In this document: positions 27,274-35,938 of the stretch, in pieces
How positions within the stretch are numbered: position 1 is the first letter of the stretch
How the letters are laid out: the number at the start of each line of letters is the position of its first letter
Assembly: GCF_008923205.2 (NCBI RefSeq)
Contig: NZ_WBMS02000011.1
Location: 149,905-213,904 of the forward strand
Length of the DNA: 64,000 bases
Direction of reading: 5' to 3'
From: Actinomadura physcomitrii
GTDB lineage: Bacteria > Actinomycetota > Actinomycetes > Streptosporangiales > Streptosporangiaceae
Program-made: the position numbers and the translations under genes
The notes under the pieces: model-generated
Seen by the model: the letters and a program-made list of their open reading frames with translations, nothing else
The model's database searches: none
Told to the model about the DNA's origin: nothing

Positions 27274-27869
27274 GACTGACCTCGCTTCCTGCGAATCCGC
27301 TCCAGCTCGCCGAGCTCTTCCGGGGAGATGACGAGCTTCTCCTGCCGCTCCGACAATACGATGAGCCAGAGGCGATCGGCCACATCTTTGATTCGGCTGC
27401 CGTTAATTAGGGTTTCGGCCTTGTCGTGGTCCTCGGTGCCCAGGACGCGGCCTCGTTCGTGGAGGACGCCTTCCCGGACCTTCGCCGGTGAGCAGAGCTC
27501 GTTCCAGTTCGTGACGTTGAAGGGGCACCATGTGATCCACATGAAGTTCTGCGCGTTGCCGGGGTGCTCACTCACCGCTACGTAGCATTTCGCTAGGTAG
27601 CTGAGGTAATGCGAGCCCTGGTCGCCGGGCGTCGAGTACCCCTTCACTTCGGTAAGAAAGGACTGGTTGTCCAGGCCCTCTCCCCGCAGGATGCCGCCGA
27701 GATCGAACGAGAAACCCTCAGTGGCGAACGGCCATGAGAACGTCAGCCTGTCCACCCCGAATTGATCGGTGACCAGCCACGATGCCCGTACGCGGGTGGT
27801 GTTGTCGAGCCATAGCTTGGCTCGTCGTGCATAGTCCGCGCCACGGACATGGAGTTCTTCCCCGGGCAT
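27270..27869 (-). CDS. Putative PD-(D/E)XK-like nuclease, first gene of a two-gene module
   Basis: 199 aa of unknown family. Residues around 50-80 read FSFDLGGILRGEGLDNQSF and then FLTEVKGYST: an Asp in a strand, about 16 residues, then a hydrophobic strand with E-x-K, followed by a helix (GSHYLSYLAKCYVAV). This is the PD-(D/E)XK nuclease layout. The N-terminus (ARRAKLWLDNTTRVRASWLV) and the C-terminal charged helix (ISPEELGELERIRRKRG) flank it. Cytosolic; Cys/Trp-rich middle (FMWITWCPFNVTNWNE). Coupled by a 4-nt overlap to the 488-aa gene. It sits next to the Hhe-like gene, which favours a defence or restriction role. The nuclease call is by motif only. Confidence 0.65.
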   Translation of the reverse strand: MPGEELHVRGADYARRAKLWLDNTTRVRASWLVTDQFGVDRLTFSWPFATEGFSFDLGGILRGEGLDNQSFLTEVKGYSTPGDQGSHYLSYLAKCYVAVSEHPGNAQNFMWITWCPFNVTNWNELCSPAKVREGVLHERGRVLGTEDHDKAETLINGSRIKDVADRLWLIVLSERQEKLVISPEELGELERIRRKRGQS

Positions 27870-27964
27870 GGCGAGATTTTAGCGGGTCGGCTTGCAATTC
27901 TCGGGCAATCGGCAAGAATCGCCCATCGGTTCCGTGCGGGCCGCGACCGCCGTCTGCGGGGTGG

Positions 27965-28739
27965 TCAGGCCTCGGGCGGTCGGCGCTGCCAGATCACCGC
28001 TATGCCCGCCTTGGGCAGGATCCAAGCGTCCACGCTGACGCTGATGACCTGCGTCCGGTCGAGCCCCGGGGGCGTAGCTGATGGACGCGGGACGGGGCGC
28101 GCCGAAGTAGTCCAGGGCGCGGATCCGCTCGATGCCGGGGACGGCCACGCTGATCGAGTACGTGGCACCGAACGTCGGCTTCGGAACCTCGAAGCTCAGC
28201 AGGTTGCCGTTGGCGAGCACCTTGGCGCTGAACGAGACCGGCTGCCCGCCGAAGGTGGCGTCGATGAAGGTGAACCCGTTGCTCCAGTCGTCGAACTCCC
28301 CCGTCAGGGGAGCCGCCAGACCGCGCCCATGTCCTGCGCCCTCAACGCCACGTCGTACTCGTCCTTCCATCTGGCGACACGGAAGGCGAAACGCGTCCTG
28401 CGCACGTTGGTCGTGTAGTAGGCGAACTGGGAGAACACCTCGTAGTAGGTTCCCGGAGCGCAGGCGCGAAGCGGTCTCGATCACGTGGTCGAGTTCCTTG
28501 GGGGACAGGCGCAGCGTCTCCACTTTCTCGCTCTCCGCCATCGACTGGGCGACGGCCAGCTTCACGTCCTCCTGCTGCTCGTCGGGCACGGAGCGCGCGT
28601 GCTCGACGAACCTGTCCTCGGCGATCTGGTTCAGCAGTAGTACCTGGAACAGGGTCAGCGTGATCCCGACCTGGAAGATCGCCACACCGACATCGGCGAT
28701 CGCCGTCTGCGTCCCCGAACGCGCCATGGTCAACGACAT
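27965..28739 (-). pseudogene. Frameshifted remnant of a membrane-anchored protein
   Basis: Three frames must be joined to read it. The N-terminal piece has a membrane helix (DVGVAIFQVGITLTLFQVLL) and a charged helical part ending near VIETAS. A shift near 28465 leads to GTYYEVFSQFAYYTTNVRRT and WKDEYDVALRAQDMGAVWRL, which then stops. A second shift near 28310 gives FDDWSNGFTFIDATFGGQPV and FEVPKPTFGATYSISVAVPG. A third near 28060 gives DRTQVISVSVDAWILPKAG to the stop at 27965. At least three indels, so it is inactive. Family not recognised. Its 5' end abuts the kinase fragment on the other strand. Confidence 0.6.
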
Positions 28740-29426
28740 GCAGGCCCGCCTCGCCCGCCTCCACCACCCCGGCATCCCCGCCCTCTACGACTTCGGCGCC
28801 CACCACGACGACCTCTTCATGGTCATGGAACTCGTCCCCAGCGCCGTGAGCCTGCGCGACCTCATCGCCGAACGCGGCGACGACACCGTCCCCGTCCCCT
28901 GGGCCGCCCTGATCGGCGCCCAGTTCTGCGCCGCCCTCGCCGCCGGCCTGATCCACCGCGACCTCACCCCGTCCAATATCGTCCTCGCCCCCGACGGCAC
29001 CGTGAAGATCCTCGACTTCGGCGTCGCCACCGCCGCCGACCGCGCCGGTTCTCCGCCATCACCCACCCCGGCGAGGTCCCGGGCTCCGCCCGCTACATCG
29101 CCCCCGAACTCGACGGCTACACCGGCGCCGACGCCCGCAGCGACCTCTACTCGGCCGGCTGCGTCCTCCACGAACTCCTCACCGGCCACCACCACGACGG
29201 CGCGCCCCCGCCCCCCGACCTGCCGGCCCCGATGGCGCACCTCCTGCACTCCCTCCTCGCCGACGACCCGTCCGCCCGCCCCTCCACCGCCGCCGACGTC
29301 GTCCACGCCCTCCTGCCCCACGCCCGCCACGCCCCACCCCTCCCGGGCTTCCACACCCCCACCCCGAACGCCCCCTTCCCCCTCTACGCCACCGCCGTCT
29401 CCCTCCTCCCCACCGACGGCGACTGA
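28726..29426 (+). pseudogene. Ser/Thr protein kinase remnant (5'-truncated, frameshifted)
   Basis: The piece starts inside the N-lobe (ARLARLHHPGIPALYDFG) and keeps the catalytic loop GLIHRDLTPSNIVLAPDG and KILDFGVATA. The glycine loop and the ATP-anchoring lysine are absent. Near 29045 the frame shifts by one base; the other frame continues with FSAITHPGEVPGSARYIAPE, DLYSAGCVLHELLTGH and DPSARPSTAADVVHALLP to the TGA at 29426. No kinase activity can be expected. Its last 41 nt of coding sequence recur exactly at 36258-36298. The intact homologous kinase type is at 45623. Confidence 0.8.
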
Positions 29427-29520
29427 CGGTCCGAACGCCCGCGGGGAACCCCGGCACGCGACGTCCACCGCCGCGATGGGATTCGACGACGCCTTGACGG
29501 ATATGACGACTGCTGTTTCA

Positions 29521-29537
29521 GTAGAACGAGCTTCTAC
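29521..29537. promoter_or_regulatory. TetR-type operator upstream of the hydrolase-P450 unit
   Basis: GTAGAACGAGCTTCTAC: 6-bp arms GTAGAA/TTCTAC with spacer CGAGC, 86 nt before the hydrolase start. It matches the larger repeat at 33669-33693 at 16 of 17 core bases. Confidence 0.6.
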
Positions 29538-29622
29538 CTACTTGTTCTCGTCCCAGGGACGGCAGGCGATGGTCGTGATTCGTTCGAGGCCGAACCGGCG
29601 CCGGCTTTTTTGTCATCCGACT

Positions 29623-31122
29623 ATGAAAAAAGTGCTCGCCGTTCTGCCCGCATTGGCGATCACCGCGTTGTTCTTACAGGCGCCGCCGGCGCGCGCGGAA
29701 GCCCCCGCCGGTGTCCGCTCTCCCGTGATCATCACGCCGCCCCGGGGCGATCACGGTTTCCCGTTCATGGCAGACGCGGAGGACCTCGCCGCCGAGGGCT
29801 ATGTCGAGCAGGAATTCTTCCTCCAAGGCACGGCGACGGCCTACGAGAAGGCCGGGACATGGACGTTCGACGGCCACTGGACGGTCAAACCCGCAGGCAG
29901 CGCCGCCTACAGGACGCGCATCCTCGTCCGCCGTCCCGCACGGCAATCGAGGTTCAACGGCACGGTGCTCGTCGAGTGGCTCAACGACACCGGCACCCTG
30001 GACACCATGCCCGACTGGTCCTACGCCCACGACGAACTGCTGCGCGCCGGCTACGCCTGGGTGGGCGTGTCGGCGCAGCAGATAGGGATCACGGGCCCGC
30101 TGGGCATGCGCGCCTGGGATTCGGCGCGGTACGCGAGCCTCGCCCATCCCGGCGACAAGTATTCCTACGACATCTTCTCCCAGGCCGCCAAAGCTTTGCG
30201 CTCCCCGAACGGTCCGAGTCCGCTGGGAGATCTGCGCGCATCGAAGTTCATCGGGGACGGCGAGTCGCAGTCCGCGGTGCGCATGGCCACCTACGTCAAC
30301 GCCGTGGCGCCGCAGGCCCGCATGTTCGACGGCTACCTCATCCACAGCAACGCCTCGTTCGCGGCGCCGCTCGCCGACGGCTACATCGACCTGTCGTTCC
30401 CCACCGCGCGGATCCGGACCGACCTCAAGGCCCCTACGTTCCTGCTCGCCACCGAGTCCGACGTCGGCCTGAACGCCGCCGCCCGCCAGCCGGACTCGGC
30501 GACCGTCCACACCTGGGAGATCACGGGATCCGCCCACGCGGACAGATGGATGTTCGACCAGATCGCGCCCACGGTGAAGAGATCCACCGGCGTCCCGGTC
30601 CAGCTCGACGCCGTCTGCGGTGAAGACGCCGCGCCGATCAACGACGGCCCCGGCCACTACGCCGCGGACGCCGCGCTGGCCGCGCTCGACCGCTGGATGC
30701 GCGGCGGGCCCGCACCGGCCGCCGGCGCCCCCATCACCCTGTCCGGCGGCGGCATCGCGCGCGACCCCGCCACCGGGCTGGCCCTCGGCGGGGTGCGCCT
30801 GCCCGACGTCACCGTGCCGACGCGGACGCTGTCCGGTCAGCGCGGCGGCGGGATAACCGGGCTGATCTGCACGCTGTTCGGCGCGTCCGACGCATGGAAC
30901 GCCGACGCCGACCCGTGGGACCGGCACGACGGAGCGGATCCCTCCGACCCCTCCCCGCCCCGTGCCGCCGAGCCCGTGCTCGCGCACCTGTACCCCACCC
31001 GCGACGACTACGTCCGCAAGGTGTCCGCGGCGGCATCGTCGGCGGCCCGCCTCGGATTCCTCACCCGCAGCGACGCCGAGAAGATCGTCGACAAGGCCGG
31101 CCGGTCCGCCGTCGCCGGCTGA
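29623..31122 (+). CDS. Secreted alpha/beta hydrolase domain protein
   Basis: 499 aa starting MKKVLAVLPALAITALFLQA, a signal peptide with a cleavage site at ARAEAP. The mature protein matches the alpha/beta hydrolase domain-containing family: GTVLVEWLNDTGTLDTMPDW, GYAWVGVSAQQIGITGP, and the nucleophile elbow FIGDGESQSAVRMATY (about residues 219-234). DSATVHTWEITGSAHADRW supplies a late acid/His region. ATG 29623 is taken because the signal peptide starts here; the frame is open far upstream only by chance. It is 57 nt ahead of a P450 gene and behind a TetR-type operator, so the two probably form one unit. Substrate unknown; an ester of a lipid or terpenoid is a guess. Confidence 0.82.
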   Translation: MKKVLAVLPALAITALFLQAPPARAEAPAGVRSPVIITPPRGDHGFPFMADAEDLAAEGYVEQEFFLQGTATAYEKAGTWTFDGHWTVKPAGSAAYRTRILVRRPARQSRFNGTVLVEWLNDTGTLDTMPDWSYAHDELLRAGYAWVGVSAQQIGITGPLGMRAWDSARYASLAHPGDKYSYDIFSQAAKALRSPNGPSPLGDLRASKFIGDGESQSAVRMATYVNAVAPQARMFDGYLIHSNASFAAPLADGYIDLSFPTARIRTDLKAPTFLLATESDVGLNAAARQPDSATVHTWEITGSAHADRWMFDQIAPTVKRSTGVPVQLDAVCGEDAAPINDGPGHYAADAALAALDRWMRGGPAPAAGAPITLSGGGIARDPATGLALGGVRLPDVTVPTRTLSGQRGGGITGLICTLFGASDAWNADADPWDRHDGADPSDPSPPRAAEPVLAHLYPTRDDYVRKVSAAASSAARLGFLTRSDAEKIVDKAGRSAVAG

Positions 31123-31185
31123 CATCGCCGGTCCGCACCATTCCGCGAGTACGCGGTTCCGTCCCCTAGTTCCGGAGGCATGCAG

Positions 31186-32391
31186 ATGAGCACCGACACC
31201 GCCGTCCGCTGGGACCCCTACGACCAGTCCCTGGTGGCCGACCCCTATCCGACGTACCGGCGGATGCGGGAGGAGGCGCCGCTGTACTACAACGACGAGC
31301 ACGACTTCTACGCGGTCAGCCGGTTCGCCGACTGCGAGAGCGGCCTGCCGGACTGGCGGACGTTCACCTCCGGCCGGGGCGGCATCCTCGAACTGATCAA
31401 ATCCGGCGTGCGGATCCCTCCGGGCACGCTGATCTTCGAGGATCCGCCGCTGCACGACATCCACCGCCGGCTGCTCGTGCGCGTCTTCACGCCCCGCCGG
31501 ATCGCCGCGCTGGAGCCGCTGGTGCGCCGGTTCTGCGCGCGCACCCTCGATCCGCTGGCCGGCGAGCGGCGCTTCGACCTGATCGCCGAGGTCAGCGCCG
31601 AGATGCCGATGCGGGTGATCGGCATGCTGCTCGGCATCCCGGAGGCCGACCAGGCGGCCATCCGCGACAGCGCCGACGAGCACCTGCGCACCGAGGCCGG
31701 CAGCGGGATCGACTACAGCGGCGAAACGCACTTCACCAATGAGACGTTCGCCGACTACCTCGAGTGGCGCCGCGACCACCCCTCCGACGACCTGATGACC
31801 CAGCTGCTGAACACCCGGTTCGAGGACGAGAACGGCGTGACGCGCACCCTCACGCGCGATGAGGTCCTCACCTACGTCACCGTGCTTGCCGGCGCGGGCA
31901 ACGAGACCACCGGGCGGCTCGTCGGCTGGATCGCCTCCACCCTCGCCCGCCACCCCGACCAGCGCCGGGAACTCGTCGACGACCCCTCCCTGATCCCCAA
32001 CGCGATCGAGGAGATCCTGCGCTACGAACCCCCGGGACCGTTCATCGCCCGGTACGTCGCCAAGGACGTCGAGATGCACGGCCGGACGGTACCGGCCGGC
32101 AGCGCCATCCTGTTCATCGTCGCCTCCGCCAACCGCGACGAGGCGCGCTACCCCGGCGGGGAGAGCTTCGACATCCACCGCACCGTCGGCCAGCAGCTGA
32201 CGTTCGGCCTCGGCGCCCACTACTGCCTCGGAGCGGCCCTGGCCAGGCTCGAAGGACGGATCGCGCTCGAGGAGATGCTCAAGCGCTTCCCCGCATGGGA
32301 CGTCGACTGGGACGCGGCCAGGATGGCGCAGACCTCCACCGTCCGCGGCTGGGAGACCCTCCCGCTCGTCATCGACGGCCGCGAGGCGTAG
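31186..32391 (+). CDS. Cytochrome P450
   Basis: 401 aa. The I-helix oxygen-activation motif is AGAGNETT, the K-helix ExxR is EEILRYE, and the heme ligand loop is FGLGAHYCLGAAL with the cysteine near residue 350. TLIFEDPPLHDIHRRLLVRV is the conserved C-helix Arg/Trp-like region of class I bacterial P450s. It needs a ferredoxin and reductase, none of which are adjacent. ATG 31186 is chosen over 31180 because GGAGG lies 7 nt before it and only 1 nt before the other. It follows the secreted hydrolase gene and converges on a second P450. The substrate is unknown; the operator in front suggests induction by the substrate. Confidence 0.93.
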   Translation: MSTDTAVRWDPYDQSLVADPYPTYRRMREEAPLYYNDEHDFYAVSRFADCESGLPDWRTFTSGRGGILELIKSGVRIPPGTLIFEDPPLHDIHRRLLVRVFTPRRIAALEPLVRRFCARTLDPLAGERRFDLIAEVSAEMPMRVIGMLLGIPEADQAAIRDSADEHLRTEAGSGIDYSGETHFTNETFADYLEWRRDHPSDDLMTQLLNTRFEDENGVTRTLTRDEVLTYVTVLAGAGNETTGRLVGWIASTLARHPDQRRELVDDPSLIPNAIEEILRYEPPGPFIARYVAKDVEMHGRTVPAGSAILFIVASANRDEARYPGGESFDIHRTVGQQLTFGLGAHYCLGAALARLEGRIALEEMLKRFPAWDVDWDAARMAQTSTVRGWETLPLVIDGREA

Positions 32392-32410
32392 CGAGCGCGA
32401 CGGGCCCGGT

Positions 32411-33658
32411 TCAGCCGAAGACGACGGGAATGGCGGTCGCGCCGCGTTCGTAGAACCCGATGAAACGCGGCGGCTCGGCGTCCGGGTCGAGGCGCAGGTT
32501 CGGCAGCCGGTCGAGCAGCGCGCCGATTCCGGTGAGCATCTCGGCGCGCGCGACGTGCATGCCGAGGCAGATGTGCGGGCCGCCGCCGAACGCGAGGGAC
32601 GCCTTCGGAGGACGATGCACGTCGTACTCGTCCGGGTTCTCCCACCGTGCCGGGTCGCGATTGGCCGCGCCGATGGAGATGTGCAGGACGGCCCCCTTCG
32701 GCAGACGCACCCCGAAGAAGTCGGTGTCCCGCGTCACCCACCGCGAGAACATCGGGTCGGTGGGCTGCCACCGCGTCGACTCCTCGATCGCCGGCCGCAG
32801 CAGCGCGCGGTCCTCGCGGACGGCCGCGAGGACATGGGGCCGCTGCAGCAGCGCGGCGAGCGTGATGCCCATCTGCTTCCACGTCGTGCCCGACCCGGCG
32901 GCGAGCAGCAGCAGGGCGAACGAGTGGATCTCGGTGTCGGTCAGCCGGTGCGGCGTGCCGTCCGCGTCCTTGACCTCCGCTTCGACCAGCACGCTGATCA
33001 GATCGTCGCGGGGCCGCTCCCGCCGTTCCGCCACGATCGGCCCGAGGATCCGCAGGACGTCCTGCGGCCGCCGCGCGGCCGCCCGCACGTCGAGCGCGCG
33101 CTCCAGCGGGATGCCGAAGGCACCGGTGATCGTCAGCACCGGGATCGCCGCGCAGAAGTCGACGTTGAGCTCGGCCCTGCCCTGGTCCGCGAACGCGTCG
33201 ATCAGCAGGTGGACGGTCCGTTCGATCCAGTTCCTGATCCACCACCGGGCCTTCGCGGGCACGAACGACGGCTGCACCAGCGCGCGGTAGCGCCGGTGCC
33301 GCTCGCCGCCCATCGACAGCATGCTGTTGGTCACGGCGGGCGCTCCGTCGAGGTCGACCGCTTCCGGCGAGGACGCGAAGACCTCGCCGTCCCGGTAGGC
33401 GCGGTCGCAGGCGGCGTGGGCGAACGCCGAGAAGTGCGGCCGGTCCGGCTCCGGCAGGCCGTGGAAGAGCAGCGGCTCGTCGACACCGGTGAGTTCGTGC
33501 ACGGTGCCCTCGTGCACGGGCGCCCGCTCCCGCAACGACCGCCATATCGGATACGGATCGTCCTCGTAGCCGCCGCCGGCCTGGGCGACGAAGCTGCCGC
33601 GCAGGTCGAACAGCTCGCGCACACGGTCCACGTCGAGCACGTCACGCGTCGGGCTCAC
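32411..33658 (-). CDS. Cytochrome P450
   Basis: A 415-aa P450 with I-helix LLLLAAGSGTTWKQM, in which Ser-Gly replaces the usual acid-alcohol pair neighbourhood. The K-helix is EESTRWQ and the heme loop FGGGPHICLGMHVAR with the cysteine near residue 368. MLSMGGERHRRYRALVQPSF is the C-helix heme-propionate region. It converges on the first P450 with a 19-nt gap. Its start lies 11 nt from a large TetR-type inverted repeat (33669-33693), so repression there would block its -10 region or ribosome site. Substrate unknown. Confidence 0.93.
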   Translation of the reverse strand: MSPTRDVLDVDRVRELFDLRGSFVAQAGGGYEDDPYPIWRSLRERAPVHEGTVHELTGVDEPLLFHGLPEPDRPHFSAFAHAACDRAYRDGEVFASSPEAVDLDGAPAVTNSMLSMGGERHRRYRALVQPSFVPAKARWWIRNWIERTVHLLIDAFADQGRAELNVDFCAAIPVLTITGAFGIPLERALDVRAAARRPQDVLRILGPIVAERRERPRDDLISVLVEAEVKDADGTPHRLTDTEIHSFALLLLAAGSGTTWKQMGITLAALLQRPHVLAAVREDRALLRPAIEESTRWQPTDPMFSRWVTRDTDFFGVRLPKGAVLHISIGAANRDPARWENPDEYDVHRPPKASLAFGGGPHICLGMHVARAEMLTGIGALLDRLPNLRLDPDAEPPRFIGFYERGATAIPVVFG

Positions 33659-33668
33659 CGCGCACCCC

Positions 33669-33693
33669 TTTGGTAGAACGTGCTTCTACCAAA
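33669..33693. promoter_or_regulatory. TetR-type operator in front of the second P450
   Basis: TTTGGTAGAA and TTCTACCAAA form perfect 10-bp arms around CGTGC. The core GTAGAACGTGCTTCTAC matches the repeat at 29521-29537 except for one base. It resembles the TAGAAC/GTTCTA class of TetR operators (KstR-like) but has a 1-nt longer centre. Confidence 0.65.
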
Positions 33694-33726
33694 ACAAGTA
33701 AGCGCATATTCGTCAATGGGGCCGGG

Positions 33727-34434
33727 TCAGATCGGCCCTTCCGAAAGTTCGGGCGTCCCGCCCAGCGCGGCGAGGCAGAACGCCCACACGCGGTCCGCGA
33801 GGACCTCCGCCGGCGCGTCCAGCGGCGCATACGCGTAGTAGTGGTACACCGAGATGATCAGCTGGGTGACCAGCCACGCGTCGTACTCCTCATGCACCGG
33901 CCTGAGCAGCCCCCGCTCGGCGGCCGCCCGGATCTCCGGTATGAGCAGCTCGGCGTACCGCCGCGTCGCATGCGAGAGCTCCTCCGGGTACAACTGGTGC
34001 AGCCGCCAATGTTCCGTGGTGACGAAGCGGGGGTGGGCGCCGCCCGCACCTTCGGTCCCGACCGTGTCGATCAGGGCCCGGATGTAGTACCGCAGCCGCG
34101 AGACGGGATCGGGCAGCTCGCGCCCCCGGCGTTCGAGCACGGCACAGGACTCGTTGATCAGCTCCTCCATCAGGGAGAGCAGCACCTGGTCCTTGCTCGG
34201 AAAATAGTTGTAGAACGTCTGGATCGCGACACCGGCCTCCCGCACCAGCTGCTGGGTGGTGAAATCCGTGCCCTTCGCGGCCACGAGCCGGCGCGCGGCC
34301 TCGACGATCTGCTTCGCCTTCTCGACGCCCCGGGTCCGCGAACGCCGGACGGCCGGCGAACGGTCCGCCGCCCGCTCCGCCCACGAACCGCGGGGCTTCT
34401 CCTCGTCCCGAGGCTTCCGCCCCCTCGAAGGCAT
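33727..34434 (-). CDS. TetR family transcriptional regulator
   Basis: 235 aa from ATG 34434 (MPSRGRKP); the frame is open to a GTG at 34491. AGGGAGAG lies about 10 nt before the ATG. The HTH is AAKGTDFTTQQLVREAGVAI with QTFYNYFPSKDQVL, typical TetR. The C-terminal half (ELINESCAVLERRG, YYIRALIDTV, QLIISVYHYYAYAP) is the ligand and dimer domain. It lies just behind the second P450 and is read in the same direction. The two matching operators at 29521 and 33669 make it the likely controller of both P450 units; this is inference. Confidence 0.88.
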   Translation of the reverse strand: MPSRGRKPRDEEKPRGSWAERAADRSPAVRRSRTRGVEKAKQIVEAARRLVAAKGTDFTTQQLVREAGVAIQTFYNYFPSKDQVLLSLMEELINESCAVLERRGRELPDPVSRLRYYIRALIDTVGTEGAGGAHPRFVTTEHWRLHQLYPEELSHATRRYAELLIPEIRAAAERGLLRPVHEEYDAWLVTQLIISVYHYYAYAPLDAPAEVLADRVWAFCLAALGGTPELSEGPI

Positions 34435-34691
34435 CCCGCGCCCACTCTCCCTGGCCCCATCGCTCCGTCGCAGCACCGCAATGCTATTCACATCGGCTCT
34501 GCAACGCGGTCCAAGGGATGGAAGCCGATCTGCGACACCTCACCCATTGCCCGTGGCCCGGGTCTCGCAGAGCGAAGACCGAGTTCGTGTTGATACCCGC
34601 CACGAGACCCTGCTCGGTTGCCTGGTCGTTGCCCGCGTTCGCACGGAACGTCGCGGCGATCGAGCAGCACTCGCCGCGCGACGAGGCGAGG

Positions 34692-35116
34692 TCAGGGTTT
34701 GAGGCGGGCCCACACCCATTTGCCGCCGGACGGGTCGGGGGTGGGCCGCACTCGGCGGCGAGGGCCGCGACGATCGGGAGGCCCCGGCCGCCGTTGTCGT
34801 CCCAGTGCTCCTCGGAGACGTCGAGGGTGTCCAGGGTCATGTCGATCATCGGGCGAGCCTGCGGCTGTGCCGTGCTCGCGTCCCACACCGCGATGAGGAC
34901 GCCCGCGACGTCACGGCTGAACTGGAAGCGGATCTCCTTGCCGGGCGTGGCCGCCACGGCGTTGGTGATCAATTCCGAGGCGATCAGGAATGCATCGTCC
35001 GAAATATGACCGTAGCCCCAATTGTGAAGTCGTGTTTTCGTGAGCGTGCGCGCGAGGCCCGGCGCCGCCTTCGACGCGAGCATGGGGATCAGCAGGCAGT
35101 CCGGTGTGCTCATCAT
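34692..35116 (-). pseudogene. Frameshifted SpoIIAB-like ATP-binding regulator
   Basis: The frame from 35116 encodes a normal GHKL ATPase: LIASELITNAVAATPG (N box), VWDASTAQPQ (G1 region, degenerate) and DDNGGRGLPIVAALAAECGP (G2). At about 34743 one base is missing relative to the family. The other frame then gives the usual ending PTPDPSGGKWVWARLKP and a stop at 34692. Without correction translation runs on to 34484 with unrelated sequence. Such ATPases are commonly encoded next to Scr1 regulators, as here (divergent at 35225). It could be a sequencing error or a real loss. Confidence 0.7.
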
Positions 35117-35144
35117 CCGTTGCCCACTCCTTCCTGCAGAGATT

Positions 35145-35179
35145 CACGATTCGTGTCCCCAGAATCACGTCAAGTGATT
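35145..35179. promoter_or_regulatory. Paired inverted repeats in the ATPase/Scr1 divergent region
   Basis: CACGATTCGTG (35145-35155, perfect, central T) and AATCACGTCAAGTGATT (35163-35179, 6-bp arms AATCAC/GTGATT). They lie in the 108-nt gap between the divergent genes and are likely regulator sites, perhaps for the Scr1 protein. Confidence 0.4.
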
Positions 35180-35224
35180 AGAGTGGTGTGTATTCGCAAA
35201 CATCCCAACCCCCGGGAGATGTCG

Positions 35225-35938
35225 ATGAGCGCCGCCGACGAGATCGACCCCATGTCCTCGCTCTACGCCTGGCTGGCCTTCGACCTGCGTTTTTACCGTC
35301 AGAAGCGGGGCCTCACCGGCACCCGTGTCGGCGAGATCATCAACTGCGTCCGATCGCATGTTGCGAACCTGGAGGCGGGGCGCGCGTGCATCGACATGAA
35401 CCAGGCGAAAGCCCTGGATCAGGCGTGGGACACGGGCGGCCACTTCGAGCGCCTCCTGCACTTCGCCCGCTGCCTGCACAATCCCGACTGGTTCCGCCAG
35501 AGCGTCGAGTACGAGGTGAAGGCCAAAATTCTCCGGATCTACCAAGGGCAGACGATTCCCGTTCCCTTGCAGACCGAGGACTACGCCCGCGCCGTCCTGT
35601 CGCTGGCACGCGTTGCCGACGTCGAGAAGGCGCTCATGGAGCGGATGAAGGCTCAACTTCAGCGGCTGCTGGAGTTGGGGGAGCGTCCGAGCGTGAGCAT
35701 CCGAGTCATCGCTCGATCGGCCGGATGGCACTTCGGGTTGAACGGCCCGTTCCAGATCATGAGCCTGGAGCGCAAGGACGTCGCCTACATCGGTGCGTTT
35801 CGCGGTGGCCGATTGGCTCAGGACGCCGCCGAGGTGCGGGAGATGGCCGTAGATTTCGAGTTGATCGGGGCAAAAGCCTCGTCCGAGGGTGAATCCCGTG
35901 CCCTGATCGAACAGCTCATGGAGGGCTTCGGATGTTGA
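35225..35938 (+). CDS. Scr1-type HTH regulator with DUF5753 domain
   Basis: 237 aa from ATG 35225; GGGAG lies 6 nt before it (the ATG at 35219 is too close). The N-terminal HTH_31-like part is AWLAFDLRFYRQKRGLTGTR, GEIINCVRSHVANLEAGRAC. DUF5753 follows (HFARCLHNPDWFRQSVEYE, QGQTIPVPLQTEDYARAVLS, ADVEKALMERMKAQLQRLLE, GLNGPFQIMSLERKDVAYIG). These are abundant actinobacterial regulators whose partner is a DUF397 protein, encoded here with a 7-nt overlap. Targets unknown; autoregulation through the repeats upstream is plausible. A truncated paralogue is at 24570. Confidence 0.9.
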   Translation: MSAADEIDPMSSLYAWLAFDLRFYRQKRGLTGTRVGEIINCVRSHVANLEAGRACIDMNQAKALDQAWDTGGHFERLLHFARCLHNPDWFRQSVEYEVKAKILRIYQGQTIPVPLQTEDYARAVLSLARVADVEKALMERMKAQLQRLLELGERPSVSIRVIARSAGWHFGLNGPFQIMSLERKDVAYIGAFRGGRLAQDAAEVREMAVDFELIGAKASSEGESRALIEQLMEGFGC

